Origin: Charina bottae
Taxonomy: Eukaryota; Chordata; Lepidosauria; Squamata; Charinaidae
DNA: 64,000 bases
Assembly: GCA_023362775.1 (NCBI GenBank)
Contig: JALMGJ010000019.1
Coordinates: forward strand, 5,936,001 to 6,000,000
Direction of reading: 5' to 3'
Shown: positions 21,969 to 32,509 of the stretch, piece after piece
Layout of the letters: each line of letters begins with the position of its first letter
How positions within the stretch are numbered: the stretch's first letter is position 1
Notes under the pieces: generated by a model
Told to the model about the DNA's origin: nothing
Seen by the model: the letters and a program-made list of their open reading frames with translations, nothing else
The model's database searches: none
Program-made: the position numbers and the translations under genes

Positions 21969-22164
21969 AAAATAGAAATCCAGTTGACATGATTCAAGCT
22001 ACAGACTGCCCTCCACTCACAAAGAATATTAGCTTAATTGCCTCAAGGGACTCTTAGTATGTCCAAGAATGATTTGATTCTCCTTTTAGTTTATAGTGCA
22101 GTTGACAAAACTATAATTCTAAGGTAATTAACCAAATTACCTTACAAATTACAAATTACAAATT

Positions 22165-22496
22165 ACGTGGTGGCTCAGCGGGTAAGATGCCAGGCTTGTC
22201 GATTGGAAGATCGCAAGTTCGGAGGTTCGAATCCCTAGCCCCGCGTGACGGAATGAGCTCCCGCACTCGCCCCAGCTCTTGACAACCTAGCAATTCGAAA
22301 GCATGCGAATGCAAGTAGATTAATAGGTACCACTTCGGTGGGAAGGTAACAGCGTTCTGCATGCGTCATGCCGGCCACATGACCATGGAAACGTCTTCAG
22401 ACAACGCTGGCTCTTCGGCTAACAAACAGAGATGAGCACCGGCCCCTAGAGTTGGACACGACTGCACAAATGTGTGGGGGGAACCTTTACCTTTTT
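22165..22496 (+). mobile_element. tRNA-derived SINE (Sauria-like), copy 2
   Basis: Head GTGGTGGCTCAGCGGG, exact B box GGTTCGAATCC, body through 'GTTGGACACGACTG', and an AACCTTTACCTTT tail. Nearly full length. Short AAATTAC repeats precede it (22133-22166). Confidence 0.87.
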
Positions 22497-23166
22497 AATT
22501 AACTAAAAATGCTTCTGATCTCAGATACTGTGAGGAACTCCTTAAATGAAACCCTGCTAAGAATGAGACTTAATAGCCCTAACAGAAACTTTAATATCTA
22601 TCTGCATTTAATTTACAAAGGATTCTAAGTGGCTCTGCAAGCCATGTTGGTTCTGCAAAGGTGAGCTCTACTGCACAGTAAGAGAGATCCTTGGTGGCTA
22701 TTTTTCCTTTTGTTTTATGTATGTTATAAGAGGGAGAGAGACAGACATAGTTTATTTCAGTCACAGACTAGAGTTTAAAATAAAGCACATTAAAAATAAA
22801 TTATGAATTAAAAATACCAAACAGGATAAGAATGTTATGATAGGTGGCAGATTCATCAGTGGACACTCAGAGTTTGTCCAATTTTACAGGCAGTGTAACA
22901 GAATTTGGCTCCATTCAAGGAAACTAAATCATACTGATCTGATAACAATAACTATACATAAAAATTATCAGAATTCCCCAGATCGTCACAGAGGGTATGG
23001 TATACTAGGACAGAAGATGTAGTTTTGATAGCCCCTTGTCTGCAGGGGCACAGTCTTAGCTCATAGGGAACTTTTTTATGTTGGCACTCCAAAATTGCTG
23101 TGGGGAGAGTGTTAAAGTATGCTTCAGTTAGTGCTCTTCAGAGTTTGGAGATCGTTATATGATATA
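22497..23166. other. Intergenic, no recognised feature
   Basis: AT-rich DNA between two SINE copies. No gene seen. Confidence 0.4.
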
Positions 23167-23492
23167 GGGGGCATGGTGGCTCAGTGGGTAAGATGCCAGG
23201 CTTGTTGACTGGAAGATTGCAAGTTCGAAGGTTCAAATCCCTAGCCCTGCATGACGGAGTGAGCTCCCGCATGAGCCCCAGCTCTTGCCAACCTAGCAAT
23301 TCGAAAGCATGAAAGATAAATAGGTACCACTTCAGTGGGTAGGTAACAGTGTTCCGCGCGCATCATGCCGGCCACATGACCACGGAAGCATCTTCAGACA
23401 ACTCTGGCTCTTCGGCTAACAAATGGAGATGAGCACCGGCCCCTAGAGTCGGACACGACTGCACAAATGTGTCGGGGGAACCTTTACCTTTA
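23167..23492 (+). mobile_element. tRNA-derived SINE (Sauria-like), copy 3
   Basis: Full-length copy with A box TGGCTCAGTGGG and a B box carrying one change (GGTTCAAATCC). It ends in AACCTTTACCTTT. A short internal deletion around 'AAAGCATGAAAGATAAATAGG' separates it from copy 2. Confidence 0.87.
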
Positions 23493-23874
23493 CTATGTGA
23501 TGTAAATATGTTCATGGTTTGAAAAAGGAGGCTTGACTGTTCATAAAAACATTTTTGGGTAAAGCAGACTGGTCCTGGGGGGCATCTAGATCTTTAATAC
23601 ATTATTTAAATGCATTAAATGTGCACTTATAACTCATAATCTAGAATGCCTTCCTAGTAAAAGCAAGATGTGGGAGTTTTCATAAAATTGGCCTGGTCCA
23701 TACTGATTCTTAACTGTCCTCAAGAAGGAAAGAACTCAAGCCTTTGGAGGTGGGGGGATAACTTCAGCCAGAATGCTATAATGCAAGTTCATGCACCCAT
23801 TTCGACTTTAGCCAACCCTGCCTCCCTCTGTGTTATTTATCATATCTTGTTATGTACTGATTTTTTTTATTATG
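23493..23874. other. Intergenic, no recognised feature
   Basis: No gene or repeat family recognised before the decayed LINE-type tail at 23875. Confidence 0.4.
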
Positions 23875-24419
23875 TTAGCTGCCTAGAGTCACTTATGTGA
23901 GATGGGCAGCCATATAAATCTGATGGATGGATGGATGGATGGATGGATGGATGGATGGATGGATGGATGATGATTGTTCAATATACACCTCAGTCTAGGA
24001 CCTCACCATTGTTTTTTATTTAATTATTTATACAAAAGGTTTACTTGTCTGTAGCTTGAATCATGTCAACTGGATTTCTATTTTCTCAGTGGAAACGTTT
24101 CGCTCCTTATCCAAGGAGCTTCTTCAGTCTGAGCAAAGAGTTGCTCAGACTGAAGAAGCTTCTTGGATAAGGAGCGAAACGTTTCCACTGAGAAAATAGA
24201 AATCCATATAAATCCATAAAAATAAAAATAAATAAATTAATTAAATAAATAAATAAATAAAATAAAATAAATAAATAAAAATAAAGCCATATAAATCTGA
24301 TGGATGGATGGATGGATGGATGGATGGATGGATGGATGGATGATGATTGTTCAATATACACCTCAGTCCAGGACCTCACCATTGTTTTTTATTTAATTAT
24401 TTATACAAAAGGTTTACTT
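23875..24419. repeat. Palindromic PLE unit C between ~135-bp direct repeats
   Basis: A decayed L2-like tail (CTGCCTAGAGTCA...GAGATGGGCAGCC) plus a (GGAT)n array and 'TGTTCAATATACACCTCAGT...AGGTTTACTT' occur twice: 23908-24046 and 24285-24419. Between them lies a PLE palindrome (24047-24206, centre GAGCAAAGAGTTGCTC) followed by an (AAAT)n stretch (24207-24284). A 135-bp duplication is far longer than the 10-14 bp seen at the other units, so the locus is a separate rearrangement or an unusual insertion outcome. Confidence 0.8.
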
Positions 24420-24424
24420 ATTAT

Positions 24425-24622
24425 TTTTAACTCCAGGAGGTCAGGATGACATGCAAGCATTCTTTACTTCCTGTAAGGTAGATTGGGCTGAGCTGAGATA
24501 CAGTGACTGACCCAAAGTCACCTAGGCTAGAGATATATGGCTGTGGAAAAAACTGAACCACAATCTCTTTGGTTCTTATCCAATACTTAACCATCTAACC
24601 AAACCACACTGGCTGTCCAATT
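24425..24622 (-). mobile_element. Old tRNA-type SINE remnant (MIR-like or second-type SINE)
   Basis: The plus-strand text 'TGGGCTGAGCTGAGATACAGTGACTGACCCAAAGTCACCTAGGC' followed by 'CTTAACCATCTAACCAAACCACACTGGCTGTCC' is the inverted form of a tRNA-like SINE body and head. It is diverged, with no target duplication found. Confidence 0.55.
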
Positions 24623-25360
24623 AATATTGCTCAGTAGTTTAGCTATGTGGGCCAACCATCAAGAGTTTTCCATATGCAGATGATTTAACCAGTGGGAGAA
24701 GAGCTTTTTCCAATGTTCAGCAGTTCAGGCTTATCAACTGGCCAACAAGAACAGTTAGCTGTTAATGGCAAGTGAAAAGTCAAAGTGATGTGAACAGATT
24801 GATGTGAGGAGGTAGAGGAAGTTTTGGGAGGGGAGAAAATCTTCCCACTGAATCTCATTCTGCCTAATGTGAAGATCAATCTATAAAAACTGTGAGTGTC
24901 TGTCAATTTTTAGATCTGCTTTGCCTTTTGAGCCCAACTGAGTTGCAGTCCCAATCTCAGTCTTTAAATTTGCCTATATCCTATAAAGAGACAGCACTTT
25001 TAGTTGAATTGATTATTGAGACAATTTTTTGAAAAGAGTGAGAGTACCCTCTAGGCATGGTATAGACTGCAACACTCTCTGGAAGACCATAACAATCATA
25101 TTTTGTTTTCACAACACATTCTTAGGTAAATCCCTTTTTCACAATAAGTCTACATGAGCTGTCTCTTTTATAATGTATTTTTTTAAAAAAAATTAGAAGG
25201 TGGAACTCACCTCTAAATATGTACTGATTAGTTATGTCAGACTGCTTATATCTCACCATTGGATCGAACAAAGATCTATCTCTATTACAGCCTTTGACAT
25301 TTACTGGTTTAAGTTTTCCATAAATAGGTAGAGTATCATCCAGTACATTTGTTGTTCATC
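24623..25360. other. Intergenic, no recognised feature
   Basis: No supported gene. ORF 24685-24906 (-) has no domain. Confidence 0.4.
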
Positions 25361-25857
25361 CAGTACCAGGTTACCTAAGGAACCGCCTCATCCCCAGAAC
25401 GTCGACCCGCCCCACCCGGTTATCCAGAGAGGGCTTACTACGGATCCCGTCTATAAAAGAATTCCATCTGACGGGGTCCAGGAGGCGAGCCTTCTCGGCA
25501 GTGGCACCCACCCTTTGGAACATTCTCCCCCTGGAGGTGAGGCAAGCCCCCACACTCCTGACCTTCCGAAAGCAATTGAAGACCTGGCTCTGCCACCTCA
25601 CCCGGGATGGGGGGGATAATAGCTCCTCTTGGAGGTGGCTGGCACCATAGAGTTCCTTTAAACAATAATATAACCTCTTGGATTTTATATATTTATATAT
25701 TTATATTTAATTAAATTGGAATGATGTATTGTATTTTATATGCTTTTAATTAATCAATTTTTTTGTAAACCGCCCAGAGTCCCCTTGTGGGGGGAGATGG
25801 GTGGTGATATAAATTAAACAATAAATAAATACATAAATAAACAAATAAATAAATTTG
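25361..25857 (+). mobile_element. L2-clade LINE 3' fragment
   Basis: The plus strand encodes the L2 C-terminal block in broken frames (CCAGGTTACCTAAGGAACCG, then LWNILPLEV-like and CHLTRDGG-like text). The 3' UTR follows with CCGCCCAGAGTCCCC...GGGGAGATGGGTGG and a (TAAA)n tail. The ORFs on the opposite strand (25371-25665) are shadows. Confidence 0.85.
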
Positions 25858-26260
25858 TTACTTGGAGTTATCCAACCTCCAATAAAGTACACTTTCTGAA
25901 ATCCTAATTTCTGTCCAAGCACATAAAATGCAGTAAGTTAGATTGGCTTAAATACTTACCTGTCATCCATCCCACCATCCATCCTTTATCCTGTATATTT
26001 ATATTTGAAATTCTGCATAACGCTTTTATTGATTTCCTTTTTTCTTCCTTCCTTACCCCCATCTTTTCCATCTACATTGATTTATACTCATTGACATTCT
26101 ACTGCCCTGAAAAGTTAAAATCTTAGGAAAACCTTTTTCAGGGTCAAAAGCTGCAAGGCTATTGAGCTGGACCTTGTGGTCCCAGGCTACTGTAAGAGCT
26201 TCTGGAAGATCTTGTGTTTGTGTCCTTAAACCTTATTTTCTGGTGACCACAGAAGATGGC
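25858..26260. other. Intergenic, no recognised feature
   Basis: No gene or repeat family recognised. Confidence 0.4.
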
Positions 26261-26262
26261 AG

Positions 26263-26485
26263 CACCTAGCTTACCTTGGCTAATCTCAGAAAGTAAATAA
26301 ATTAATTAAATAGGATTGGACCTGGTTAGCACTTGGAAGGGAAACTACTGGAGAATCCCCAGGCTATGGACTAGACTGGGAAGTTGAGAAAACATCCCAG
26401 AATAAGGCAGTGCCAAACCACGTCACTATTGCTTCCAAGAAAACCAAATAAACATTTCTAGAAAGTGACCAGGAGTTGAACCCCC
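26263..26485 (+). mobile_element. 5S rRNA-derived SINE remnant
   Basis: 'GGCTAATCTCAGAA' and 'GGACCTGGTTAGCACTTGG' plus 'GGGAAACTACTGGAGAATCCCC' parallel the 5S rRNA internal control region and 3' half. They are separated by a short AT-rich insertion (26294-26313). It then runs into 'AGGCAGTGCCAAACCACGTC', the usual body of 5S-derived SINEs. Confidence 0.6.
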
Positions 26486-27406
26486 CTTCAAATAAATCTT
26501 CATTTGAGCTGATCTGAGGGACAGAATATAGCAATAACACTTAGAGATTCCCCAAGCACTTGGATAGTCACGTTCAGCCTGACCAGTAGCAGTCAATCAT
26601 AATATTTTCAGGAGCCTTGAAAAAAGCCTGCAGCTGAAGACAAATACGGTCAAGCCAACGCTGTTAAACAGGTGTCCTTGTTAAGCAAGATGAACAAGGT
26701 CCATCAAATGGAAGGTGAAATGTAAAAAAGAAAAAAGAAAAACTAAAAGGGAACAAAAAACATTTCTAAGGTGACTTGCAGTAGATAGTTTTCTGTAACA
26801 TTTGGGAAATTATTTACAGGGGGAAAATTATTTCAGAGTTTGAAAGGCATTACAGAACAGCACTGGCAGCACCACAAGAGAAAACAAGAAAAGAAAAGAA
26901 AATCATCCCTTCTGATGCACTGTGCAGAAAAATGTATAAGAATAATTTGTTAGGGGTAATTTACATAAGTTTATTGATCAAACAAGCTGCTGACAGCAAA
27001 GGAATTAAGATTTGGCTGATGAATGGTGGTGATGGTGGTTCTCCTAAAGGGAAAAAACAAAAATCCTGGATTGGCATTAAAAAGTACAAACAATTCCTCC
27101 GTGCTTAAGAAAATGACATTTATGCAGCTGTTCAATAGCAGTAAACAGATGCTTTAAGCTCCCAGATTTCAGATCCTGATACCTGAAAAGTAACAGATTA
27201 ATGGTAAGGTTGCTAGAGGGGGCATCCATGGTTCGTTGACATTTAGCTAGCATATTTCAGAAAACAGAGTATTATTCTAGGCATATGAGGGTCATGCTGA
27301 TATAGCAGTTTAAATTAGGCATATGGAAAACTCTTCATCAGAATTCTGGTTTTGTCCCATTTCCTAATCCCGAGCAGAAGAGAACTTGTATGTTCTATCA
27401 AAGTCA
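26486..27406. other. Intergenic, no recognised feature
   Basis: AT-rich with purine tracts near 26725-26760 and 26878-26905. No gene seen. Confidence 0.4.
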
Positions 27407-27408
27407 TA

Positions 27409-27818
27409 CAGGTAGTCATCGCTTAATGACCACAATTGGGACCAGAATTTTGGTTGCGAAGCAAAGCAGTCATTGAACAAATCCGACCCGATTTTACGCC
27501 CTTTTTTGCGGTGGTTGTTAAGCGAATCACCACAGGTGTTAAGCACCTTAACCACGTGGTTAAGTGAATCACATGGTTCCCCATTGATTTTTCTTGCCAG
27601 AAGCCAGCCGGCTAGGTTGAAAATGGTGATCATGTGACCACGGGATGCTGTGACAGTCATTAATGCAAATCAGTTGCCAAGCGCCCAAATCATGATCATG
27701 GGACCGCGGGGACGCTGCAATGGTCATAAGTGTGAGAACCAGTTGTAAGTCTTTTTTTCAACACCGTTGTAAGTCCAAACCATCAGTAAACGAATAGTTC
27801 TTAAGTGAGGACTACCTG
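27409..27818. mobile_element. Mariner-like MITE, copy 1
   Basis: A 410-bp non-coding element beginning CAGGTAGTCATCGCTTAATGACC and ending with the inverse (...AGTGAGGACTACCTG), flanked on both sides by TA (27407-27408, 27819-27820), the Tc1/mariner target duplication. The interior holds further sub-repeats of 'GGTTGTTAAGCGAATCAC' type and is internally self-complementary. There is no transposase, so it depended on another element. Confidence 0.78.
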
Positions 27819-27820
27819 TA

Positions 27821-28112
27821 ATTTACCTTCTTATTCAGTTTGCCCTAGAACTGCAGCCAGTGGTGTCCACAAGGGTTGCTGGGGCAAAGGGAAGTCAGAG
27901 TGATTCAAGCAGTTTCACAGCATCATCATGTAGCCCCCCCCTTTTTTTTTTCCCCTACATGTGTTATAACATTGCATGTATGCCCAGAGCAGGTGGAGCT
28001 TGTGGAACAATGCTGCGACAACGATGTTACTAACAGACTACCTGATACAGGTTGCAAAAATCTAGACAACCACTCGATGGCAGGCAGGACATACAAAACA
28101 AAATGGTTATTT
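27821..28112. other. Intergenic, no recognised feature
   Basis: No gene recognised. Contains a C/T tract at 27933-27955. Confidence 0.4.
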
Positions 28113-28433
28113 GCGGGTAAGACACCAGGCTTGTCGATCGGAAGATCGCAAGTTCGGAGGTTCGAATCCCTAGCCCTGCGTGCGGAGTGAGCTCCTGCAC
28201 TAGCCCCAGCTCTTGCCAACCTAGCAATTCGAAAGCATGAAAATGCAAGTAGATGAATAGGTACCACTTCGGTGGGTAGGTAACAGCGTTCCACGTTCGT
28301 CATGCGGCCACATGACCATGGAAGCGTCTTCAGACAACGCTGGCTCTTCGGCTAACAAATGAAGATGAGCACTGGCCCCTAGAGTCAGACACGATGGCAC
28401 AAATGTGCGGGGGGAACCTTTACCTTTTTTTTT
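28113..28433 (+). mobile_element. tRNA-derived SINE, copy 4 (5'-truncated)
   Basis: Begins inside the head (GCGGGTAAGACACCAGG), keeps the B box GGTTCGAATCC, and ends AACCTTTACCTTT. The A box is partly lost. Confidence 0.85.
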
Positions 28434-28434
28434 A

Positions 28435-29205
28435 ATGGTTGTACAGAGTTTTTGCAGCCCGGATCTGGTAACCCTACTAAAACTCATAATCCTTAGCTGC
28501 CTAAACTAACTTCCCTAATGTGGGCATCCTCCAGATATATGGAACTCAACTCTTAGAATTTTCAGCAATGCCAAGCTGGCTGGCTTGGATTTAAAGTCCT
28601 CATATTCTGAGAGTGCCCCAGCCAGGGAAGGTTAACCTAGACTGAGTTAAATTATATATCAATCAATCCAGCTTTCAGTTTATTCTCACTCCAAATGTAT
28701 CTGAAAAAATAGATAGATCTTGGCTCTACCTTCATTGCTCTATTTTTGAAGTGCACAACCTGAAACTGCAGCCTTGGGTTAAGAGAGGTTACCAATTGTG
28801 ATTGACACACACACACAGAGACACACACTCCTGCCACTAACAATTCTTTTGGAGCAGAGCTCTGAGCATCTGACTCAAAGGCCAAACTGTGGTATTCAAC
28901 ACACAAACAATTGCTTATTCTGGACTATTGGAATTCTACCTCTTTTTCAAGGAACTATCCAAGGATATTTCTGCTGTGGCGCATGTCTTCCCTTAACTCC
29001 AAAATTCCAAATATCTAAAACATTATCAAGTTACTGGAGCCAGTGCTGTGAACTTCCAGGCCCAATAAGATATTCCTGTAGAATTTTTGTCCAGTAATAA
29101 ATGTCAAGTCTCCTTGGTATCAAACCTGACCCTAATTAACCTCATGGACATGTTCACATAGTTTTCTGGCAACTCAAAGAAGTGGGTTGTCCTTGCTTTC
29201 TTCCA
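28435..29205. other. Intergenic, no recognised feature
   Basis: Contains a short (CA)n near 28805-28830. No supported gene. Confidence 0.4.
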
Positions 29206-29206
29206 G

Positions 29207-29420
29207 GAGAGATGGAGATGGAGATGGAGATGGAGATGGAGATGATGGAGATGGAGATGATGGAGATGGAGATGGAGATGGAGATGGAGATGGAGATGGA
29301 GATGGAGATGGAGATGGAGATGGAGATGGAGATGGAGATGGAGATGGAGAGAGGCAGAGGCAGAGGCAGAGGCAGAGGCAGAGGCAGAGCGAGAGAGAGA
29401 GAGAGACACAGAGAGAGATT
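29207..29420. repeat. (GAGATG)n-(GAGGCA)n-(GA)n compound array
   Basis: About 24 GAGATG hexamers with occasional GATGGA slips, then six GAGGCA units (29351-29389), then a GA run. The M-E, D-G and H-L dipeptide ORFs are array translations. Confidence 0.95.
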
Positions 29421-29758
29421 AGCTCATTCAGTGATACTTTTCTACAGTAGTGGGTCTAGATACTAAACTACATGTTGCACTTTTTCTGGTATGGAAATAT
29501 AAGGATGAGAATGTGTCCTGAACAAAGGCAATCCCTCCAACACCAACATCTTAATGAACATCGTAAATGTCACGCTTACTGCGTAGGACTCCTCATCCAA
29601 ATAAAAAGAACTGAAAGATCCAAGGCCACAAAATATCTGCAGGCACAGAACATCTGCGTGGTGGGTTGAGCAGTTCTGCAGTAAATGCAGTAACTGATGA
29701 ACATCACCTCCCACAAGTCCCAAACAGAGGCCATTTGAGAAGAGACGTGTTTCTCACA

Positions 29759-30265
29759 TTCAAGGTGCTGATTTAAAAACTCCACTAAAAATTAAAAGTG
29801 ATTAGGCTTATATTTATGTCATAACGCACCAAATAGGGTTTGCTTCCAAAATATAATGAACTAGGGTTCTGTTAATTATTTTATTCAGTTTAGTTACTTT
29901 TGATTTCAATCCATGAAGACTAGGGCTAGGATTAGAGTTAAGTGAATCACTCTAGGGCTGATGTGGCTTAAAAAGTTCTTTTTTTCCTGTATTCAAGGGA
30001 GTGAGTTTAAAAACTCTAGAAAAATAAAAACTTTTTGAAAAGAGAGCAAAGCAGGATGTGGCTTTGAAAAAGGCCATGGTCCTGTATTCAAGGCCCTGAT
30101 TTTTAAAAAATCCACAAAAATTAACACATCATTAGGCTTTTATTTAATTCATAATGCACAAAATAGGGTATGCTTCCAAAATACAGTGAAGCCTAGGGAT
30201 CTGTTAATTATTCACTTTATTCACTTTTGATTTGAATCCATATAGGATTAGGGCTAGGGTTATAG
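29759..30265. repeat. Diverged direct duplication, ~180-bp units
   Basis: The block 29759-29940 ('TTCAAGG..CTGATTTAAAAACTCC', 'GATTAGGCTTATATTTA', 'GGGTTTGCTTCCAAAATA', 'CTAGGGCTAGGATTAG') recurs at 30085-30262 with about 80% identity by eye. A third partial copy of its first ~45 bp sits at 29990-30038. No coding potential seen; possibly an old tandem duplication. Confidence 0.75.
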
Positions 30266-30468
30266 GCTAGCAATTAGAAAGCATGCAAATGCAAGTAGAT
30301 GAATAGGTACCACTTCGGTGGGTAGGTAACAGCGTTGCGCGCACGTCATGCCGGCCACATGACTGCGGAAGCGTCTTTGGACAATGCTGGCTCTTTGGAA
30401 GGAAGAGGGGCCAACCAAGGGCAAGATGGATGGATTATATTCTGGAGGTGACGGACAACCTCTTGTCT
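30266..30468 (+). mobile_element. SINE-BovB chimera fragment
   Basis: 30266-30397 is the 3' body of the Sauria-like SINE (from CTAGCAATT..AAAGCATGC to TGGCTCTT). From about 30398 the sequence switches to BovB coding text (GGAAGAGGGGCCAACCAAGG, then GCAAGATGGATGGATTATATTCTGGAGGTGAC). This matches the BovB C-terminal KRGRPRARWMDDILEVTD region at 62155-62210. The junction shares GGAAG. Confidence 0.75.
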
Positions 30469-30469
30469 G

Positions 30470-32036
30470 ATAGTATTACAGAGGCACAATGAAGAATTGG
30501 CTTCCAAATTCACATCTTTTTCCTTGTGTTTTCTTTTTCTGAACAGAGACGGGAGTTTCTCAGCTCTCAAGCTGCTATAATGGCAATGGCATACTGGATA
30601 TTTGCCCGTTCAGCAGTGAGAAATGTCCTGCAAGATGCTTGCTAAGTATCTAACAAGGCTTGCAAGAAAGGAGACCAGGGACCAAAATGGATACGTTCTT
30701 CTGAGTGTTTGGGAGAAGCCTATGTTTTTTTGAGAGAGTTTTCTGCTGATTAATAATAAAGGCTATTGTACCTGTGCTGTACTGCACCAATTACTGGGAA
30801 TTTTCTTTAGTTTTACCTGCCCCTGAGTCCTCACCATAAATTACTCCACACCTTCTCCCACAAATTTATGTCTTGAAATTATCATGCAGAAATAAGAAAT
30901 TATTTAACACTGGACCGAGGAGAAGCAATTATGTACAAATATTACAGGTAGAATTAAGATGACTGACCTGATAGAGATGACACCTCCAGGAAAGATGATT
31001 GGGTTGAACGTTGCTCCTGAAAATCAGTGAGATCTCCTAGAGTGTGAACTTACTATTATATACTTTATGAATTTTCACCTGATTCAGCCACATTTGCAAA
31101 ATCCAGTTTTCTATGCTGAACCAGAGAAGAATTGAGGATGGAGATGATTGAACAGCTCATCAATACAACCAAATATTACAAATTAGATCATTTAAACCAA
31201 ACCTGGTAACTATAAACTCCTAGAATATCATCTCTCAAGACTCACTGATAAAACAAGAAAGCCTGACAACACTTTCTTTTGATACTTGGGGCCATATGGC
31301 TCTTGGACACATAATTTTTCTGCCACCTGTCAAGGTGACAAAGAATGGGAAAGCAGATGGTCTTGGCCAAGCCAGCATTCTCCCACTTGCAAATGCCAAG
31401 TTTTCTGCTTGCAGACTTAAGTCATATTTATTTGTCTGTTTTGGAAAGATGCAGCTTTCCCTTCACCCTGCCTTTCAAATGCAATTCATGATCCTTTGTT
31501 GTTAGACAAATGGCAGCTTCAAAACTCTGCTTATCTAGATGGCTGCTTATATATTGGAACATCACAAACAAAGGGCCAAGAGTAACTATTGGGCAGCATG
31601 AAGAAAAACAACAATGGTTAAACGCTCTTTCATTCATTGATAATTTGAGATTCTCTTCTGAAATAGCAATTAAAAAAAAGGCTTTCCATTCTAATTGCCT
31701 TCTACCCCTCTTCTTTCTTGAGATCAAACTAATTCATGGCACATTGGTTTAAACAAGTGCTCTTCTATGGTCACAATTTGGAAAAACATAAAGCCAGTTT
31801 ATTTTGTACCTCTGAGTAGAGTTAAAAGTACCCAGAGCACTTTCTTTATCTTGCAACATATATTTGGTCCATTGACGGTTTTTATTGGCACTTATTTTAT
31901 TCTTTGTTATATAACATTCTGGGAAGTGGTATAAAAATGAAATCTCCTTCAACCAGGCAGTAATTTTTATTCACACATTTATTAAAAATATACATCACCT
32001 AAATCCAATTGAATTCTAGGTAGTACATAACGTATG
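30470..32036. other. Intergenic, no recognised feature
   Basis: About 1.5 kb without a recognised repeat. ORFs 31296-31505 (+) and 31428-31727 (-) overlap antisense and show no domain. Confidence 0.4.
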
Positions 32037-32038
32037 TA

Positions 32039-32412
32039 CAGGTGGGCCTCGGTTAACAACGACTTGTTCAGTGATCATTCAAACTTGCGACAGAACTGAA
32101 CAGGTGGTAATTATGACCATCCTTGAAGTTCTGGCCATTGCAGCACCCCTGCAGCCACATGGTCATGATTCGTGACCTTTCCTGCCAGCTTCCCACAAGC
32201 AAAGTCAATGGGGAAGCTGGCAGGAAATCAGTAGTCACAGTCATGTGAAGTCCTCGCTTAACAACCCACATGGTCCCCACTTAACAGTAACCAGGGACTG
32301 CCAAAACCGCTGTTGCTAAGCGGCATGGTCATGTGACATTGTACTTTATGACCACATTGCTTAGCGATAGAAATTCCGGTCCCAATTACTGTCATTAAAT
32401 GAGGACTACCTG
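32039..32412. mobile_element. Mariner-like MITE, copy 2
   Basis: A 374-bp element from CAGGTGGGCCTCGGTTAACAACG to AATGAGGACTACCTG, between TA dinucleotides (32037-32038 and 32413-32414). The same family as copies 1 and 3, more diverged at the left end. Confidence 0.75.
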
Positions 32413-32418
32413 TAATAA

Positions 32419-32452
32419 AATACAACAGCAGCAGCAACAACAACAACAACAA

Positions 32453-32495
<43 letters not shown>
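32419..32495. repeat. (AAC)n-(AAT)n microsatellite
   Basis: CAG/AAC trinucleotides pass into pure AAT. The Q-rich, N-rich and I-rich ORFs here are not genes. Confidence 0.95.
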
Positions 32496-32496
<1 letters not shown>

Positions 32497-32509
32497 TAAA
32501 AATAAGCAC

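Larger units (their letters stand above)
20019..22005 (+). mobile_element. Penelope-like element, 5'-truncated, 13-bp TSD
   Basis: An insertion of 1,987 bp bounded by exact 13-bp direct repeats (CTGCCCTCCACTC at 20006-20018 and 22006-22018). It contains most of the RT, a C-terminal GIY-YIG endonuclease and a ~170-bp 3' UTR with the hammerhead-like region. That 3' UTR is the sequence found duplicated head-to-head in the palindromic units, so this copy identifies their parent family. Confidence 0.92.
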
